From CAWHXG01 sp963833235 (GTDB lineage: Bacteria; Pseudomonadota; Alphaproteobacteria; Rhodobacterales; Rhodobacteraceae): a stretch of DNA of 64,000 nt. A program made the translations under genes and the position numbers. Shown one piece after another: positions 56,211 through 64,000 of the stretch; position 1 is the first letter of the stretch; each line of letters starts with the position of its first letter. The stretch covers positions 620,001 through 684,000 of the forward strand of contig CAWHXG010000001.1 of the NCBI GenBank assembly GCA_963833235.1, read 5' to 3'. The notes beneath the pieces are model-generated. The model made no database searches and was not told the DNA's origin. It saw nothing but the letters and a program-made list of their open reading frames with translations.

Positions 56211-56639
56211 ATGGGTCTGCTGAGTTTCATCAAGAGTGCCGGCAAGAAGCTGACCGGCCGTGCCGAAGCCTCCGAAGGGCCGGACGAGGAGGCCCTGAAG
56301 GCCGAGATCGAGGAACTGGGGCTGGACGCGTCCGGCCTCGACATCAAGGTCGAGAACGACACGGTCAAGGTTTCGGGCAAGGCGGCGAGCCAGGAGATGA
56401 AGGAGAAGGTCATCCTGGCGGTCGGCAACGTGGAGGGCGTGGCCGCGGTGGACGACGCGGTCGAGGGCGCGGACCCCAAGGTTCACACCGTCGAGAAGGG
56501 CGATACCCTGTGGGCCATCGCCGAGAAGACGCTGGGCAGCGGCAACCGCTATCCGGAGATTTTCGAGGCGAACAAGCCGATGCTGTCCGACCCCGACAAG
56601 ATCTATCCCGGCCAGGTGCTCCGCATCCCCACAGAGTGA
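56211..56639 (+). CDS. kbp: BON-LysM protein, Kbp (YgaU)-like
   Basis: 142 residues, close to E. coli Kbp in length and layout. The N-terminus MGLLSFIKSAGKKLTGRAEA is followed by a BON domain (DIKVENDTVKVSGKA, then EKVILAVGNVEGVAAVDDAV) and a LysM domain (HTVEKGDTLWAIAEKTLGSG, EIFEANKPMLSDPDKIYPGQ, VLRIP). Kbp binds potassium ions in the cytoplasm and helps growth at high K+. There is no signal peptide, as in Kbp. The AAGGAG site nine bases upstream fixes the start. Confidence 0.9.
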   Translation: MGLLSFIKSAGKKLTGRAEASEGPDEEALKAEIEELGLDASGLDIKVENDTVKVSGKAASQEMKEKVILAVGNVEGVAAVDDAVEGADPKVHTVEKGDTLWAIAEKTLGSGNRYPEIFEANKPMLSDPDKIYPGQVLRIPTE

Positions 56640-57335
56640 TCCGCGGATGGGCCGCCGGCACCGACCTGCCATGGGCGGGATCGGCACAGTGGTCCTTTCC
56701 TCGGATCGGCAGGAACCATTCCTCCTCGGGGTTCAGCCGCCGTCATCCGGGCGGCGGCCAGCTATCCTCAGCTCGCCCCGGGAGATCGTGGTTCCTGCAC
56801 TGCCTCGACCGATCTTCAGCGCATCCCTCGTGCACGACGTGAGCTGCCAAGCGCATCGATCAGGGCAGGAAAGGTGGCCGCCAGTGGAGTGGGAGGAACC
56901 GCCGGAATGCCCCCAAGAGGCTGTTGGCAACGCCCAAGTGCTCTACGCTGCCCTTGAGGTCATCGAACCCACAACTCTTCCCTCTTCCTCCACAACTCCG
57001 GTGAAGACCCTCGTAGGCCGGGGTGCGTCGTGGTCTTGGGACAGCTCCAGAAGCAACCTTGCCGCGCCGTCGATCAGGACGAACTCGACATTTAAGAACG
57101 GACAGAGGTCGAACGGCGGCAGATGCGGCAAATGCAAGTCGCAATCGCCTTCGTCTGGCGTTCCGACCAACGGGCAATTTGGAACGGGTGCCTCGGTCCG
57201 AACCGCCACAAGCTCGCCAATCATGGGAGAGGCGAACTCGGTTCCTTTACGAACACGCGCGCCGGGGCGGCATCATCTACGGTTGACGGAAACGATGCCG
57301 GTTTCGCGAAGAGTTTCCGCACCGAAGTGCCAAAT
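56640..57335. other. Gene-free stretch
   Basis: About 700 bases between the Kbp-like gene and ahcY contain several short open frames on both strands, but none shows a recognised domain, good ribosome site or operon link. It could be decayed coding sequence. No insertion-sequence ends or transposase motifs were seen. Confidence 0.4.
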
Positions 57336-58724
57336 TCAGTACCGGTACTGCTCCGGCTTGAACGGCCCTTCGGGGCTGACGCCGATATAGGCAGCCTGTT
57401 CACCCGAGAGCTCGGTCAGGCGCACGCCGATACGGCCCAGATGCAGCCGCGCCACCTTCTCGTCCAACGCCTTGGGCAGCACGTGCACGCCCGGCGCATA
57501 GTGGTCGCCTCGGGTCCACAGCTCGATCTGCGCAAGCACCTGATTGGTGAAACTGGCCGACATCACGAAGCTCGGGTGGCCGGTGGCGTTGCCGAGGTTC
57601 AGCAGACGCCCCTCTGATAGCAGGATGATCCGATGCCCGCCGGGCATCTCGATCATGTCCACCTGGTCCTTGATGTGGGTCCATCTGTGGTTCTTCAGGC
57701 TGGCCACCTGAATCTCGTTGTCGAAATGGCCGATGTTGCCGACGATCGCCATGTCCTTCATCTCGCGCATGTGCTCGATGCGGATAACGTCCTTGTTGCC
57801 GGTTGCGGTGATGAAGATGTCGGCGCTGTCCACCACGTCCTCGATCCGCACCACCTCGAACCCGTCCATCGCCGCTTGCAACGCGCAGATCGGGTCGGCC
57901 TCGGTCACCTTCACGCGGGCGCCGGCGCCGCGCAGAGACGCGGCAGAGCCCTTGCCGACGTCGCCATACCCGCAGACCACGGCCACCTTGCCGGCCATCA
58001 TCGTGTCGGTCGCCCGGCGGATGCCGTCGACCAGCGACTCCTTGCAGCCGTACTTGTTGTCGAACTTCGACTTGGTGACGCTGTCGTTCACGTTGATCGC
58101 GGGGAAGGGCAGCATGCCGCGCTTGTGCAGGTCGTAGAGGCGATGCACGCCGGTGGTCGTCTCTTCGCTGACGCCCTTGATCGCGTCGCGGGTGCGGGTG
58201 AACCAGCCGGGGCTCTCCTGCATCCGCAGCTTGATCTGCGCAAAGATCGCCTCTTCCTCCTCGGAGGTCGGGGTCTCGATCAGATCGGTCTCGCCGGCCT
58301 CGACCCGCGCGCCGAGCAGCACGTAGAGCGTCGCGTCCCCGCCATCGTCGAGGATCATGTTGACCCCTTGGGGAAACTGGAACGACCGGTCGAGGTAATC
58401 CCAGTGCTCCGTCAGCGTCTGACCCTTGATCGCGAAGACCGGCGTGCCGCCCTCGGCGATGGCCGCGGCGGCATGGTCCTGGGTCGAGAAGATGTTGCAC
58501 GACGCCCAGCGAACGTCGGCGCCTAGCGCGGTGAGCGTCTCGATAAGCACGGCGGTCTGGATGGTCATGTGCAGCGAGCCCACGATCCGCGCGCCCTTCA
58601 GAGGCTGGCTTTGCCCATATTCCTCGCGCAGCGCCATCAGGCCGGGCATCTCCGTCTCGGCGATGTCCAGTTCCTTGCGGCCATAGGCGGCCAGCGCGAT
58701 GTCCTTGACGATGTAGTCGCTCAC
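57336..58724 (-). CDS. ahcY: Adenosylhomocysteinase
   Basis: 462 residues. It splits S-adenosylhomocysteine to adenosine and homocysteine, which keeps methyltransferases running. Blocks: KDIALAAYGRKELDIAETEM, HMTIQTAVLIETLTALGADV, CNIFSTQDHAAAAIA, NVNDSVTKSKFDNKYGCKES, the NAD loop VCGYGDVGKGSAASLRG, and the C-terminal KPEQYRY. The GTG at 58724 aligns with known relatives (next residues SDYIVKDI); a GTG at 58736 is also possible. In Rhodobacter capsulatus this gene also lies close to the reg/prr locus. Confidence 0.97.
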   Translation of the reverse strand: MSDYIVKDIALAAYGRKELDIAETEMPGLMALREEYGQSQPLKGARIVGSLHMTIQTAVLIETLTALGADVRWASCNIFSTQDHAAAAIAEGGTPVFAIKGQTLTEHWDYLDRSFQFPQGVNMILDDGGDATLYVLLGARVEAGETDLIETPTSEEEEAIFAQIKLRMQESPGWFTRTRDAIKGVSEETTTGVHRLYDLHKRGMLPFPAINVNDSVTKSKFDNKYGCKESLVDGIRRATDTMMAGKVAVVCGYGDVGKGSAASLRGAGARVKVTEADPICALQAAMDGFEVVRIEDVVDSADIFITATGNKDVIRIEHMREMKDMAIVGNIGHFDNEIQVASLKNHRWTHIKDQVDMIEMPGGHRIILLSEGRLLNLGNATGHPSFVMSASFTNQVLAQIELWTRGDHYAPGVHVLPKALDEKVARLHLGRIGVRLTELSGEQAAYIGVSPEGPFKPEQYRY

Positions 58725-58830
58725 GTGGTCCTTCACGGGGCCGCTCCGTTGCCTGAATTGGTGGGTCGTGGCAGCACGTAGCACCGGGGGCGCCTTGCGA
58801 CAATGGCCGCGCCCGCGACGGAGTGACAGG

Positions 58831-59886
58831 ATGCCCGCCCCCCTGCGCCAAGGCCGAGAAGAGACGCGCCCACCCGCGCACGACCGCGCGGTCGTATTTG
58901 CCTGCGACGACGGGCATCTCCCCTTCGCCTGCTTCGCGGCCGACCGGATCGCGCGGACAGAGCCGGGCGGCGCCTTCGACGTGGTGATCGCGATGCCCGA
59001 CATCGGCAATGTCCCCGCGGCGCAGCGGGATGGGCCGGTGCGGTTCGTGCAGGTCGATTTCTCGTCGCTGCCCGGCGTGCCGATGGTGAAGGCGTGGATC
59101 AGCAACGCCACCTACTTCCGCTGGGTCCTGCCCGCGGCGCTGGAGGGCGATTACGGCACGCTCTTCTACCTCGACACGGATACCTATCTGGCACGCCCGG
59201 GCATCGGGCGGCTCTTCGACAGCGTCGACCGGCCCGTGGCGCTGGCGGCGATCACCGACTTCCAGCGCTTCATACAGCTCGACGCCAAGCGCGAGCGCAA
59301 GGTGGCGGCGAAGCTGCGCGACCTGGGCGGACAGAACGGCGAGTACTATAATGCCGGCGTGCTGCTGATGCAGCCGGGGCCGTTCCTCGCGGCCGACATG
59401 CCGGCGCGCTTCGTGCAGGCCGCGCAGGACAACGTGAAATTCCTGCCGGTGCACCGCGACCAGGACCAGGGCGCGATGAATCTGGCCTTCGCCGACGAGA
59501 TCGTGCCAATGAACCCGCGCTACAACTGGTGCTCGCGGGCCTGGCTCAATCCCGGAATGGTCGAGCTGTTCGAACCCTTCATCCTGCATTTCGCGGGGCG
59601 GGGCAAACCCTGGAACCTGCAGGACGACCCGTTCATCGCGGGCTATGCCGAGGAATACCTGGGCTATCTGGCGCAGCATTTCCCGGCGCACCGCCCTCGC
59701 GCCGCGCTCGACAGCCTCGCCTGGCGGCTGGAGAACCCCCGCCACGGCATCGCCGCGCTGGAGCGGGTGCGCGTGGCACTCTACAAGCGGCGCTTCGCGA
59801 GGCGGCTGGAGCGGGCGCGCAGCCATGACCACGACCGCAAGATCGTCGCCATGCGTGCCGCGATCGACGGCAGCGTCCTGGGCTAG
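58831..59886 (+). CDS. Glycosyltransferase, family 8
   Basis: 351 residues with the GT8 (LgtC/glycogenin) pattern: VVFACDDGHLPFACFAADRI at the N-terminus, SNATYFRWVLPAALEGDYGT, the metal site FYLDTDTYLARPGIGRLF (DTD), YYNAGVLLMQPGPF, and LPVHRDQDQGAMNLAF. The histidine in ILHFAGRGKPW (HxxGxxKPW) completes the family signature. It probably adds a sugar to lipopolysaccharide or another surface glycan. The ATG at 58831 has GGAG about eight bases upstream. It is divergent from ahcY and just upstream of the HD hydrolase. Confidence 0.92.
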   Translation: MPAPLRQGREETRPPAHDRAVVFACDDGHLPFACFAADRIARTEPGGAFDVVIAMPDIGNVPAAQRDGPVRFVQVDFSSLPGVPMVKAWISNATYFRWVLPAALEGDYGTLFYLDTDTYLARPGIGRLFDSVDRPVALAAITDFQRFIQLDAKRERKVAAKLRDLGGQNGEYYNAGVLLMQPGPFLAADMPARFVQAAQDNVKFLPVHRDQDQGAMNLAFADEIVPMNPRYNWCSRAWLNPGMVELFEPFILHFAGRGKPWNLQDDPFIAGYAEEYLGYLAQHFPAHRPRAALDSLAWRLENPRHGIAALERVRVALYKRRFARRLERARSHDHDRKIVAMRAAIDGSVLG

Positions 59887-59891
59887 CGGCG

Positions 59892-60482
59892 ATGGCGGCA
59901 CGGGCGTGGCAACGCATGCTTTCGGGGCGCCGGCTTGATCTGCTGGACCCGACGCCGATGGACATCGAGGTGGCAGACATCGCGCACGGTCTGGCTTTCG
60001 TCGCCCGCTGGAACGGCCAGACGCGCGGCGATTTCCCCTATTCGGTGGCGGAGCATTCGCTGCTGGTTGAGGATCTGTTCCGCCGCATCGCTCCGAAGGC
60101 CCCCGCCAGATGGAGCCTTGCGGCACTGCTGCATGACGCGCCCGAATACGTGATCGGCGATATGATCTCGCCGGTGAAGGCCGCCGTAGGCCCCGGCTAC
60201 GGTCAGCTCGACAGCCGGCTCGCCGCGGCGATCCACCTGCGGTTCGGCCTGCCCGCCGCCCTTCCCGCCGGCGTCAAGGCGCAGATCAAGCGGGCCGACA
60301 GGATCTCCGCCTGGCTGGAGGCGACGCGGATCGCCGGCTTCGCCGAGACCGAGGCGGATCGCGTCTTCGGCCGCCCCCGGCCCGAGCTGATCGCGGGGCT
60401 CGACGTGGCGCTGCGCCCGCCGCGCGCGGTGCGCGATGCCTACACGGCACGGCACGCGGCGCTTCTGGCGGCCTGCGCCTGA
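59892..60482 (+). CDS. HD-domain phosphohydrolase (YfbR-like)
   Basis: 196 residues. HD metal residues are visible: the first His in SVAEHSLLVEDLF, then the HD pair in AALLHDAPEYVIGDMISPVK, and an Asp later in KRADRISAWLEA. This order matches the 5'-deoxynucleotidase YfbR group, which dephosphorylates nucleoside monophosphates. The substrate cannot be set from sequence. It follows the GT8 gene by five bases on the same strand, so the two may be cotranscribed. Confidence 0.85.
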   Translation: MAARAWQRMLSGRRLDLLDPTPMDIEVADIAHGLAFVARWNGQTRGDFPYSVAEHSLLVEDLFRRIAPKAPARWSLAALLHDAPEYVIGDMISPVKAAVGPGYGQLDSRLAAAIHLRFGLPAALPAGVKAQIKRADRISAWLEATRIAGFAETEADRVFGRPRPELIAGLDVALRPPRAVRDAYTARHAALLAACA

Positions 60483-60563
60483 TGCACGGACCCCGCTGGC
60501 CGCGCGACGTCGCCGCGTTATATCCACCTCTCAATATCGCCGCTGAACGGAGCACCTGCCCCC

Positions 60564-60962
60564 ATGTCGATCGTCGTTCTCTACATTGCCACCGCAATCG
60601 TCTTCTTCGCCCTCGATGCCGTCATGCTGAAGAACGTGGTGCAGCCGCTTTTTGCCAAGCACTTGGGCGACCAGCTGCTGGAGTCGCCCAGGATCGCCCC
60701 GGCCGCGGCGTTCTATCTGTTCTACATCGTAGGATTGCTCTGGCTTGTTTCCATCCCGGCATTGGCCGAGGGCCGGCCGACCGCCGCCCTGCTGAACGGC
60801 GCGCTTTTGGGGGCGGTCGCCTATGGCACCTATGAGTTCACCAATCTCGCCACACTGAAGAACTGGGCCTGGCCGATGGTGATGACGGATTTCACCTGGG
60901 GCATCGTGCTGACGGGGGTCTCCGCGTGGGCGGGCGTCATGATCACCCGGGCGATCTTCTGA
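60564..60962 (+). CDS. DUF2177 membrane protein
   Basis: 132 residues, four membrane helices. The family pattern is visible in IATAIVFFALDAVMLKNVVQ, RIAPAAAFYLFYIVGLLWLV, GALLGAVAYGTYEFTNLATL, and WAWPMVMTDFTWGIVLTG. Function is unknown. It is 81 bases after the HD gene and convergent with the lipoprotein gene, three bases apart. Confidence 0.9.
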   Translation: MSIVVLYIATAIVFFALDAVMLKNVVQPLFAKHLGDQLLESPRIAPAAAFYLFYIVGLLWLVSIPALAEGRPTAALLNGALLGAVAYGTYEFTNLATLKNWAWPMVMTDFTWGIVLTGVSAWAGVMITRAIF

Positions 60963-60965
60963 GGC

Positions 60966-61505
60966 CTAGCGCGCGAAGCAGCTCACCCCCGACCAGAGCA
61001 ACGCCACGCGGCCATCGGCCCCGACGATGCCTGAGACGCCGGCGCTGCTAAATTCCTCGCCCAGCGTCGTGGCGCGGAAGGCCGTGCCCGGGCGGGAAGT
61101 GATCTCGGCCCGGGTCGAGGCGGTGGACAAGCCGGAGGGCAGCCTCAGGGGCGGGTTGGCCGTGCCGCGCGCGGCCCATCCGGCGAAGGCACCTTCCTGG
61201 AACATCATCGTCAGCCCGCGGTCGAAACGCACCGCCATCATCGGGCCGGCGCCGCAGTCCTGTAGACTCGCCGTCTCCGACGGCGTCTGACCCATGAGGC
61301 GGCTGGCCGAGGCGACAGCCCCCTCGCGGGCACGGCCAAAGCCGATCTCCAGCCCGGTCTCTCCGGCCAACAATCCCTCCGACGCAAGATAGAGCGGCGG
61401 CGTGGAGCTTGAGGGCCCCGTCCCCGAAAGCTGTGGGGCGCGCTGCGTGCAGGCCCCCGCAAGGGCAACCATCGCAATCAGCGCGATCCGCCGGGCCGTC
61501 TTCAC
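60966..61505 (-). CDS. Putative lipoprotein, unknown
   Basis: 179 residues with a lipoprotein signal: MKTARRIALIAMVALAGAC, lipobox LAGAC with the lipidated cysteine at residue 19. The mature part is beta-rich with two cysteines (QDCGAGPMMAVRF and WSGVSCFAR) that could form a disulfide. No domain is recognised. Its start overlaps the prrA stop as ATGA, so it is coupled to the redox regulator. In R. capsulatus the gene after regA is hvrA, which is not present here. Confidence 0.75.
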   Translation of the reverse strand: MKTARRIALIAMVALAGACTQRAPQLSGTGPSSSTPPLYLASEGLLAGETGLEIGFGRAREGAVASASRLMGQTPSETASLQDCGAGPMMAVRFDRGLTMMFQEGAFAGWAARGTANPPLRLPSGLSTASTRAEITSRPGTAFRATTLGEEFSSAGVSGIVGADGRVALLWSGVSCFAR

Positions 61506-62056
61506 CGCGGGCTGCGCTTGGCCAGGATCCGCTGCAGCGTCCGACGGTGCATGTTAAGCCGGCGGGCGGTTTCCGAAACGTTGCGGTCACACAGCTCATA
61601 GACCCGCTGGATGTGTTCCCACCGCACGCGATCCGCCGACATCGGGTTGTCTGGCGGCGGCGGCAGCTCGTCTTGCCGGGCCAGCAGCGCGTTGGTGATG
61701 TCGCTGGCATCGGCGGGCTTCGAAAGGTAGTCGGTCGCCCCGATCTTCACCGCCGCCACGGCGGTCGCGATGGCGCCATAGCCGGTGAGAACCACCACAC
61801 GGCAATCGGGCCGCTTCTCGCGCAGCACTTCGACGATATCGAGGCCGTTGCCGTCTTCGAGCCGAAGGTCGACGACCGCGTAGGCCGGGGGGCGGCCCGT
61901 GGCGATGGCGCGCCCGGCGGCGACCGATCCGGCGCATTCCGTCACGAAGCCACGCTTCTCCATCGCCTTGGCCAACCGCCGCAGGAACGGTTCGTCGTCG
62001 TCGACCAGCAGCAGGCTACGATCCTCGCCAAGCTCGTGCTGCAGCATATCCGACAT
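61502..62056 (-). CDS. prrA: Redox response regulator PrrA/RegA/ActR
   Basis: 184 residues, the same length as Rhodobacter PrrA. The receiver domain has SLLLVDDDEPFLRRLAKAME, the phospho-acceptor at D63 in AYAVVDLRLEDGNGLDIVEV and VVLTGYGAIATAVAAVKIGA, then KPADASDI. After a proline-rich linker (DELPPPPDNPM) comes the Fis-type DNA-binding helix CDRNVSETARRLNMHRRTLQ. It controls photosynthesis, respiration and other energy genes in response to redox state. Starts at 62125 or 62086 add non-conserved residues; ATG 62056 has GGAG five bases upstream. PrrB, across the locus, is its kinase. Confidence 0.97.
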   Translation of the reverse strand: MSDMLQHELGEDRSLLLVDDDEPFLRRLAKAMEKRGFVTECAGSVAAGRAIATGRPPAYAVVDLRLEDGNGLDIVEVLREKRPDCRVVVLTGYGAIATAVAAVKIGATDYLSKPADASDITNALLARQDELPPPPDNPMSADRVRWEHIQRVYELCDRNVSETARRLNMHRRTLQRILAKRSPR

Positions 62057-62145
62057 TCCGCGCTCCGTCCCGATTGTGCGTGCCATCGGTCTATCCACCG
62101 GAAACACCTGCGTCAATTTTTCCAAGCTCGCCTACCGCTTGGCGG

Positions 62146-62772
62146 TTACGAGGCCCGAGCGAAACACGCGGTCCGCCGGGCGATGTCTTGGGCACTGTCC
62201 TCGCGGCGGAAGTATTCGACAACGCCCTCTTCCGGCAGGGCGAGATAGGTGAAGGTGGAATGATCGACCAGATAATAGGGGTCGCTGCCGTCGTCATGCG
62301 CCTGATAGTACGTGCGGTAGGCCTGGCTGGCCGCCCGCACCTGCGCCTCGCTGCCCGTAAGCCCGACCATGCGCTCGTGGAAGTTCGCGGCGAAGTCGCC
62401 GACGACCTGCGGGGTATCGCGCTTGGGGTCGATGGTGATGAAGACCGGCGTGGCCGAGATCCCCTCCTCCGCCAGCAGATCCACGGCTTGTGCGTTGCGC
62501 GCGCTGTCGATGGGGCAGACATCGGGGCAGAAGGTGTAGCCGAAATAGACCAGCGTCGGCTCGGTGATGACGTCGCCGTCCGTCGCGGTTCCGCCGTCTG
62601 CGCCGACCAGGGTGAAGGGCCCGCCGATGGCGCCCGCCCCGCCCGCCACCTGCCCCTCGCGGCACTGGGCAAAGCGCTCGCCCTCATCGCGGCCGAACAG
62701 GACGTAGCCCGTGGTGACCGAGATCAGCACAGTGACCACGACGACGGCGGCAAGGGCGGCAAGGCGTGTCAT
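62146..62772 (-). CDS. prrC: SCO1/SenC/PrrC copper-binding protein
   Basis: 208 residues with one N-terminal helix (LAALAAVVVVTVLISVTTGY) and a thioredoxin-like periplasmic domain. Copper ligands are visible: CPDVCP (CxxxC) and the histidine in LVDHSTFTYLAL. SCO proteins deliver copper to cytochrome oxidase; PrrC also links oxidase activity to PrrB signalling. ATG at 62772 or 62781 are both possible. It lies 89 bases upstream of prrA on the same strand and divergent from prrB. Confidence 0.93.
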   Translation of the reverse strand: MTRLAALAAVVVVTVLISVTTGYVLFGRDEGERFAQCREGQVAGGAGAIGGPFTLVGADGGTATDGDVITEPTLVYFGYTFCPDVCPIDSARNAQAVDLLAEEGISATPVFITIDPKRDTPQVVGDFAANFHERMVGLTGSEAQVRAASQAYRTYYQAHDDGSDPYYLVDHSTFTYLALPEEGVVEYFRREDSAQDIARRTACFARAS

Positions 62773-62853
62773 GGCTGGCATCCCGAACGTTGAGACGGCA
62801 CAATCGCCTGCAGCGCCGCCAGAGAACTTCTTGCAAGACACATAGGCGAACCC

Positions 62854-64000
62854 ATGGCCGATCCAACCCTCGACCCCTTCAACCCCCGGGCGCGCAGCCA
62901 CTGGATCCGCCTCCGCACGCTGATCGTTCTGCGGTGGATCGCGATCTTCGGGCAGCTGGCGGCGATCCTGGTGGCCGAAGAAGTCTTCCTGCTGAGCCTT
63001 GACCGAACCCTGTGTTATCTCGTCATCGGCACCCTGGCGGTGACCAACGTCGTGGCGACGCTGGGATTCCCGCAGAACAAGCGCCTCTCGGAGTCGGAGG
63101 CGGTCACCATGCTGCTCTTCGACATCCTGCAGCTGAGCGCGCTGCTCTACCTCACCGGCGGGCTGCACAATCCCTTCGCGCTGCTGATCCTGGCGCCGGT
63201 CACCATCTCGGCCACGGCGCTGCAACTGCGCGCCACGGTGCTGCTGGGCGCCGTGGCGCTGGCGCTGGTCAGCTACGTCGCGGTGTTCAACATGCCGCTG
63301 GTACGCGAAGACGGAACGTCGCTGAGCATGCCGCAGGACTTCGTGTTCGGCTTCTGGGCGGCCATCGTGATCGGTCTGGCGTTCCTGGCCGGCTACGCCC
63401 GGCGGATCAGCAAGGAGATCCACGACATGGCCGATGCGCTGCTGGCGACACAGATGGCGCTGGAGCGCGAGCAGAAGCTCACCGACCTGGGCGGCGTCGT
63501 GGCGGCGGCCGCGCACGAGCTGGGCACGCCTCTGGCCACGATCAAGCTGGTGGGCACCGAGCTGCTCGGCGAGCTCACCGACCCCGACCATCGCGACGAC
63601 GCGGCCCTGATCCGCGATCAGGCCGACCGTTGCCGCGACATCCTGCGGAGCATGGGGCGCGTCGGCAAGGACGACAGGCACCTCCGCCGCGCGCCGCTGG
63701 ACACCGTGGTGCGCGAGGCGGCGGAACCGCACCAGGCCCGCGGCCGACAGCTGATCTTCAGCGTCCTGCCGGCCGCGGGCGCCCTTGCCCAGCAACCCGA
63801 GATCGAGCGCCAGCCCGAGATCATCCACGGCCTGCGCAACCTGATCCAGAACGCCGTGGATTTTTCGACCAGCACAGTCTGGGTCGATGCCACATGGTCG
63901 CTGGAGGAGATCAGGGTGCAGATCGGCGACGATGGAGCCGGCTACCCGGCCCAGGTCATCGGCCGCCTGGGAGACCCCTTCCTGCGTCACCGGGAGGCGG
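62854..64000 (+). CDS. prrB: Redox sensor kinase PrrB/RegB/ActS, 3' truncated by the window
   Basis: 382 residues are visible before the edge. Six membrane helices fill residues 20-185 and contain the quinone-sensing GGLHNPF motif at about residues 102-108. The H-box AAAAHELGTPLATI has the phosphorylated histidine at about 221. The redox cysteine is in DQADRCRDILRSMG at about residue 260. The ATP domain begins with LRNLIQNAVDFSTST (N-box) and GDDGAGYPAQVI. All signature residues of Rhodobacter RegB are kept. It phosphorylates PrrA when electron flow to the oxidase falls. Confidence 0.96.
   Translation, partial: MADPTLDPFNPRARSHWIRLRTLIVLRWIAIFGQLAAILVAEEVFLLSLDRTLCYLVIGTLAVTNVVATLGFPQNKRLSESEAVTMLLFDILQLSALLYLTGGLHNPFALLILAPVTISATALQLRATVLLGAVALALVSYVAVFNMPLVREDGTSLSMPQDFVFGFWAAIVIGLAFLAGYARRISKEIHDMADALLATQMALEREQKLTDLGGVVAAAAHELGTPLATIKLVGTELLGELTDPDHRDDAALIRDQADRCRDILRSMGRVGKDDRHLRRAPLDTVVREAAEPHQARGRQLIFSVLPAAGALAQQPEIERQPEIIHGLRNLIQNAVDFSTSTVWVDATWSLEEIRVQIGDDGAGYPAQVIGRLGDPFLRHREA

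Noticed and set aside
56640..57335. Degraded transposase in the gene-free stretch before ahcY
   Set aside because: Short frames on both strands were read, but no DDE or HUH motif, terminal inverted repeat or target duplication was seen.
58725..58830. SAH or SAM riboswitch upstream of ahcY
   Set aside because: The region is only about 100 bases, overlaps the divergent promoter of the GT8 gene, and the conserved SAH riboswitch core was not found.
57400..60126. A 908-codon open frame on the minus strand across ahcY, the GT8 gene and the start of the HD gene
   Set aside because: It is the antisense or off-frame shadow of three genes with clear families, is rich in Arg and Pro, and matches no domain.
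62146..63990. Long minus-strand frame over prrB continuing into prrC
   Set aside because: Only the prrC part has family sequence; the part over prrB is antisense to a well-supported kinase.

Overview
The window is a GC-rich chromosomal segment from an alphaproteobacterium, most likely a Rhodobacterales (Roseobacter/Rhodobacter-type) species. The clues are a 16S-tRNA-Ile-tRNA-Ala-23S-5S-tRNA-fMet operon, a RegB/PrrC/RegA redox regulatory locus whose proteins keep the Rhodobacter signature residues, a VPLPA-CTERM sorting signal, the flgE-flgK-flgL-flgI block with motB, and a tsaD-hemD-mitofilin-hemY neighbourhood. No insertion sequence, prophage or CRISPR array was recognised.

Layout. 1-440: 3' end of a McrC-type restriction gene. 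494-6258: an rRNA operon on the minus strand with its promoter. 6687-10481: MsrPQ methionine sulfoxide repair and three exported proteins (DUF302, fasciclin, VPLPA-CTERM). 10556-15786: clpB, two small anchored proteins, pyrF and an unknown membrane protein. 15928-23970: a surface-glycan locus. It has two GT2 transferases and a polysialyltransferase-like gene on the plus strand, and neuB, a neuA-HAD fusion, a GT42 sialyltransferase, a 63-residue protein and a further putative transferase on the minus strand. 24145-27726: small genes and broken genes (a Dps remnant and a frameshifted BadF-type kinase), plus DUF1328, a YqaA-type membrane protein and NsrR. 27704-31134: rfbCBDA for dTDP-L-rhamnose. 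31752-37651: a seven-subunit Mrp Na+/H+ antiporter operon. 37914-43842: flagellar P-ring, hook-junction and hook genes and motB. 44025-48028: an iron/thiamine-type ABC importer. 48079-54856: tRNA-Thr, hemY-like, mitofilin-like, hemD, tsaD and an EVE protein. 55416-60962: DUF2853, a Kbp-like protein, ahcY, a GT8 transferase, an HD hydrolase and DUF2177. 60966-64000: lipoprotein, prrA, prrC and the start of prrB.

The glycan genes fit together. NeuB makes sialic acid, NeuA activates it to the CMP sugar, and the GT42 and polysialyltransferase-like enzymes could transfer it. Rhamnose from RfbABCD and the GT2/GT8 transferases could build the rest of a surface polysaccharide. No UDP-GlcNAc 2-epimerase (neuC) and no export genes lie in the window.

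The features most worth following are these. (1) A family of three perfect GC-rich palindromes has covarying arms and a loop that carries a G-quadruplex-type run. (2) A short array of CGTACG-centred inverted repeats is duplicated with a 75-bp period in a gene-free stretch. (3) The sialic-acid locus contains an apparently frameshifted polysialyltransferase with TPR-like repeats and a NeuB without a SAF domain. (4) Three frameshifted genes fall within about 9 kb, which points either to local decay or to indel errors in the sequence.
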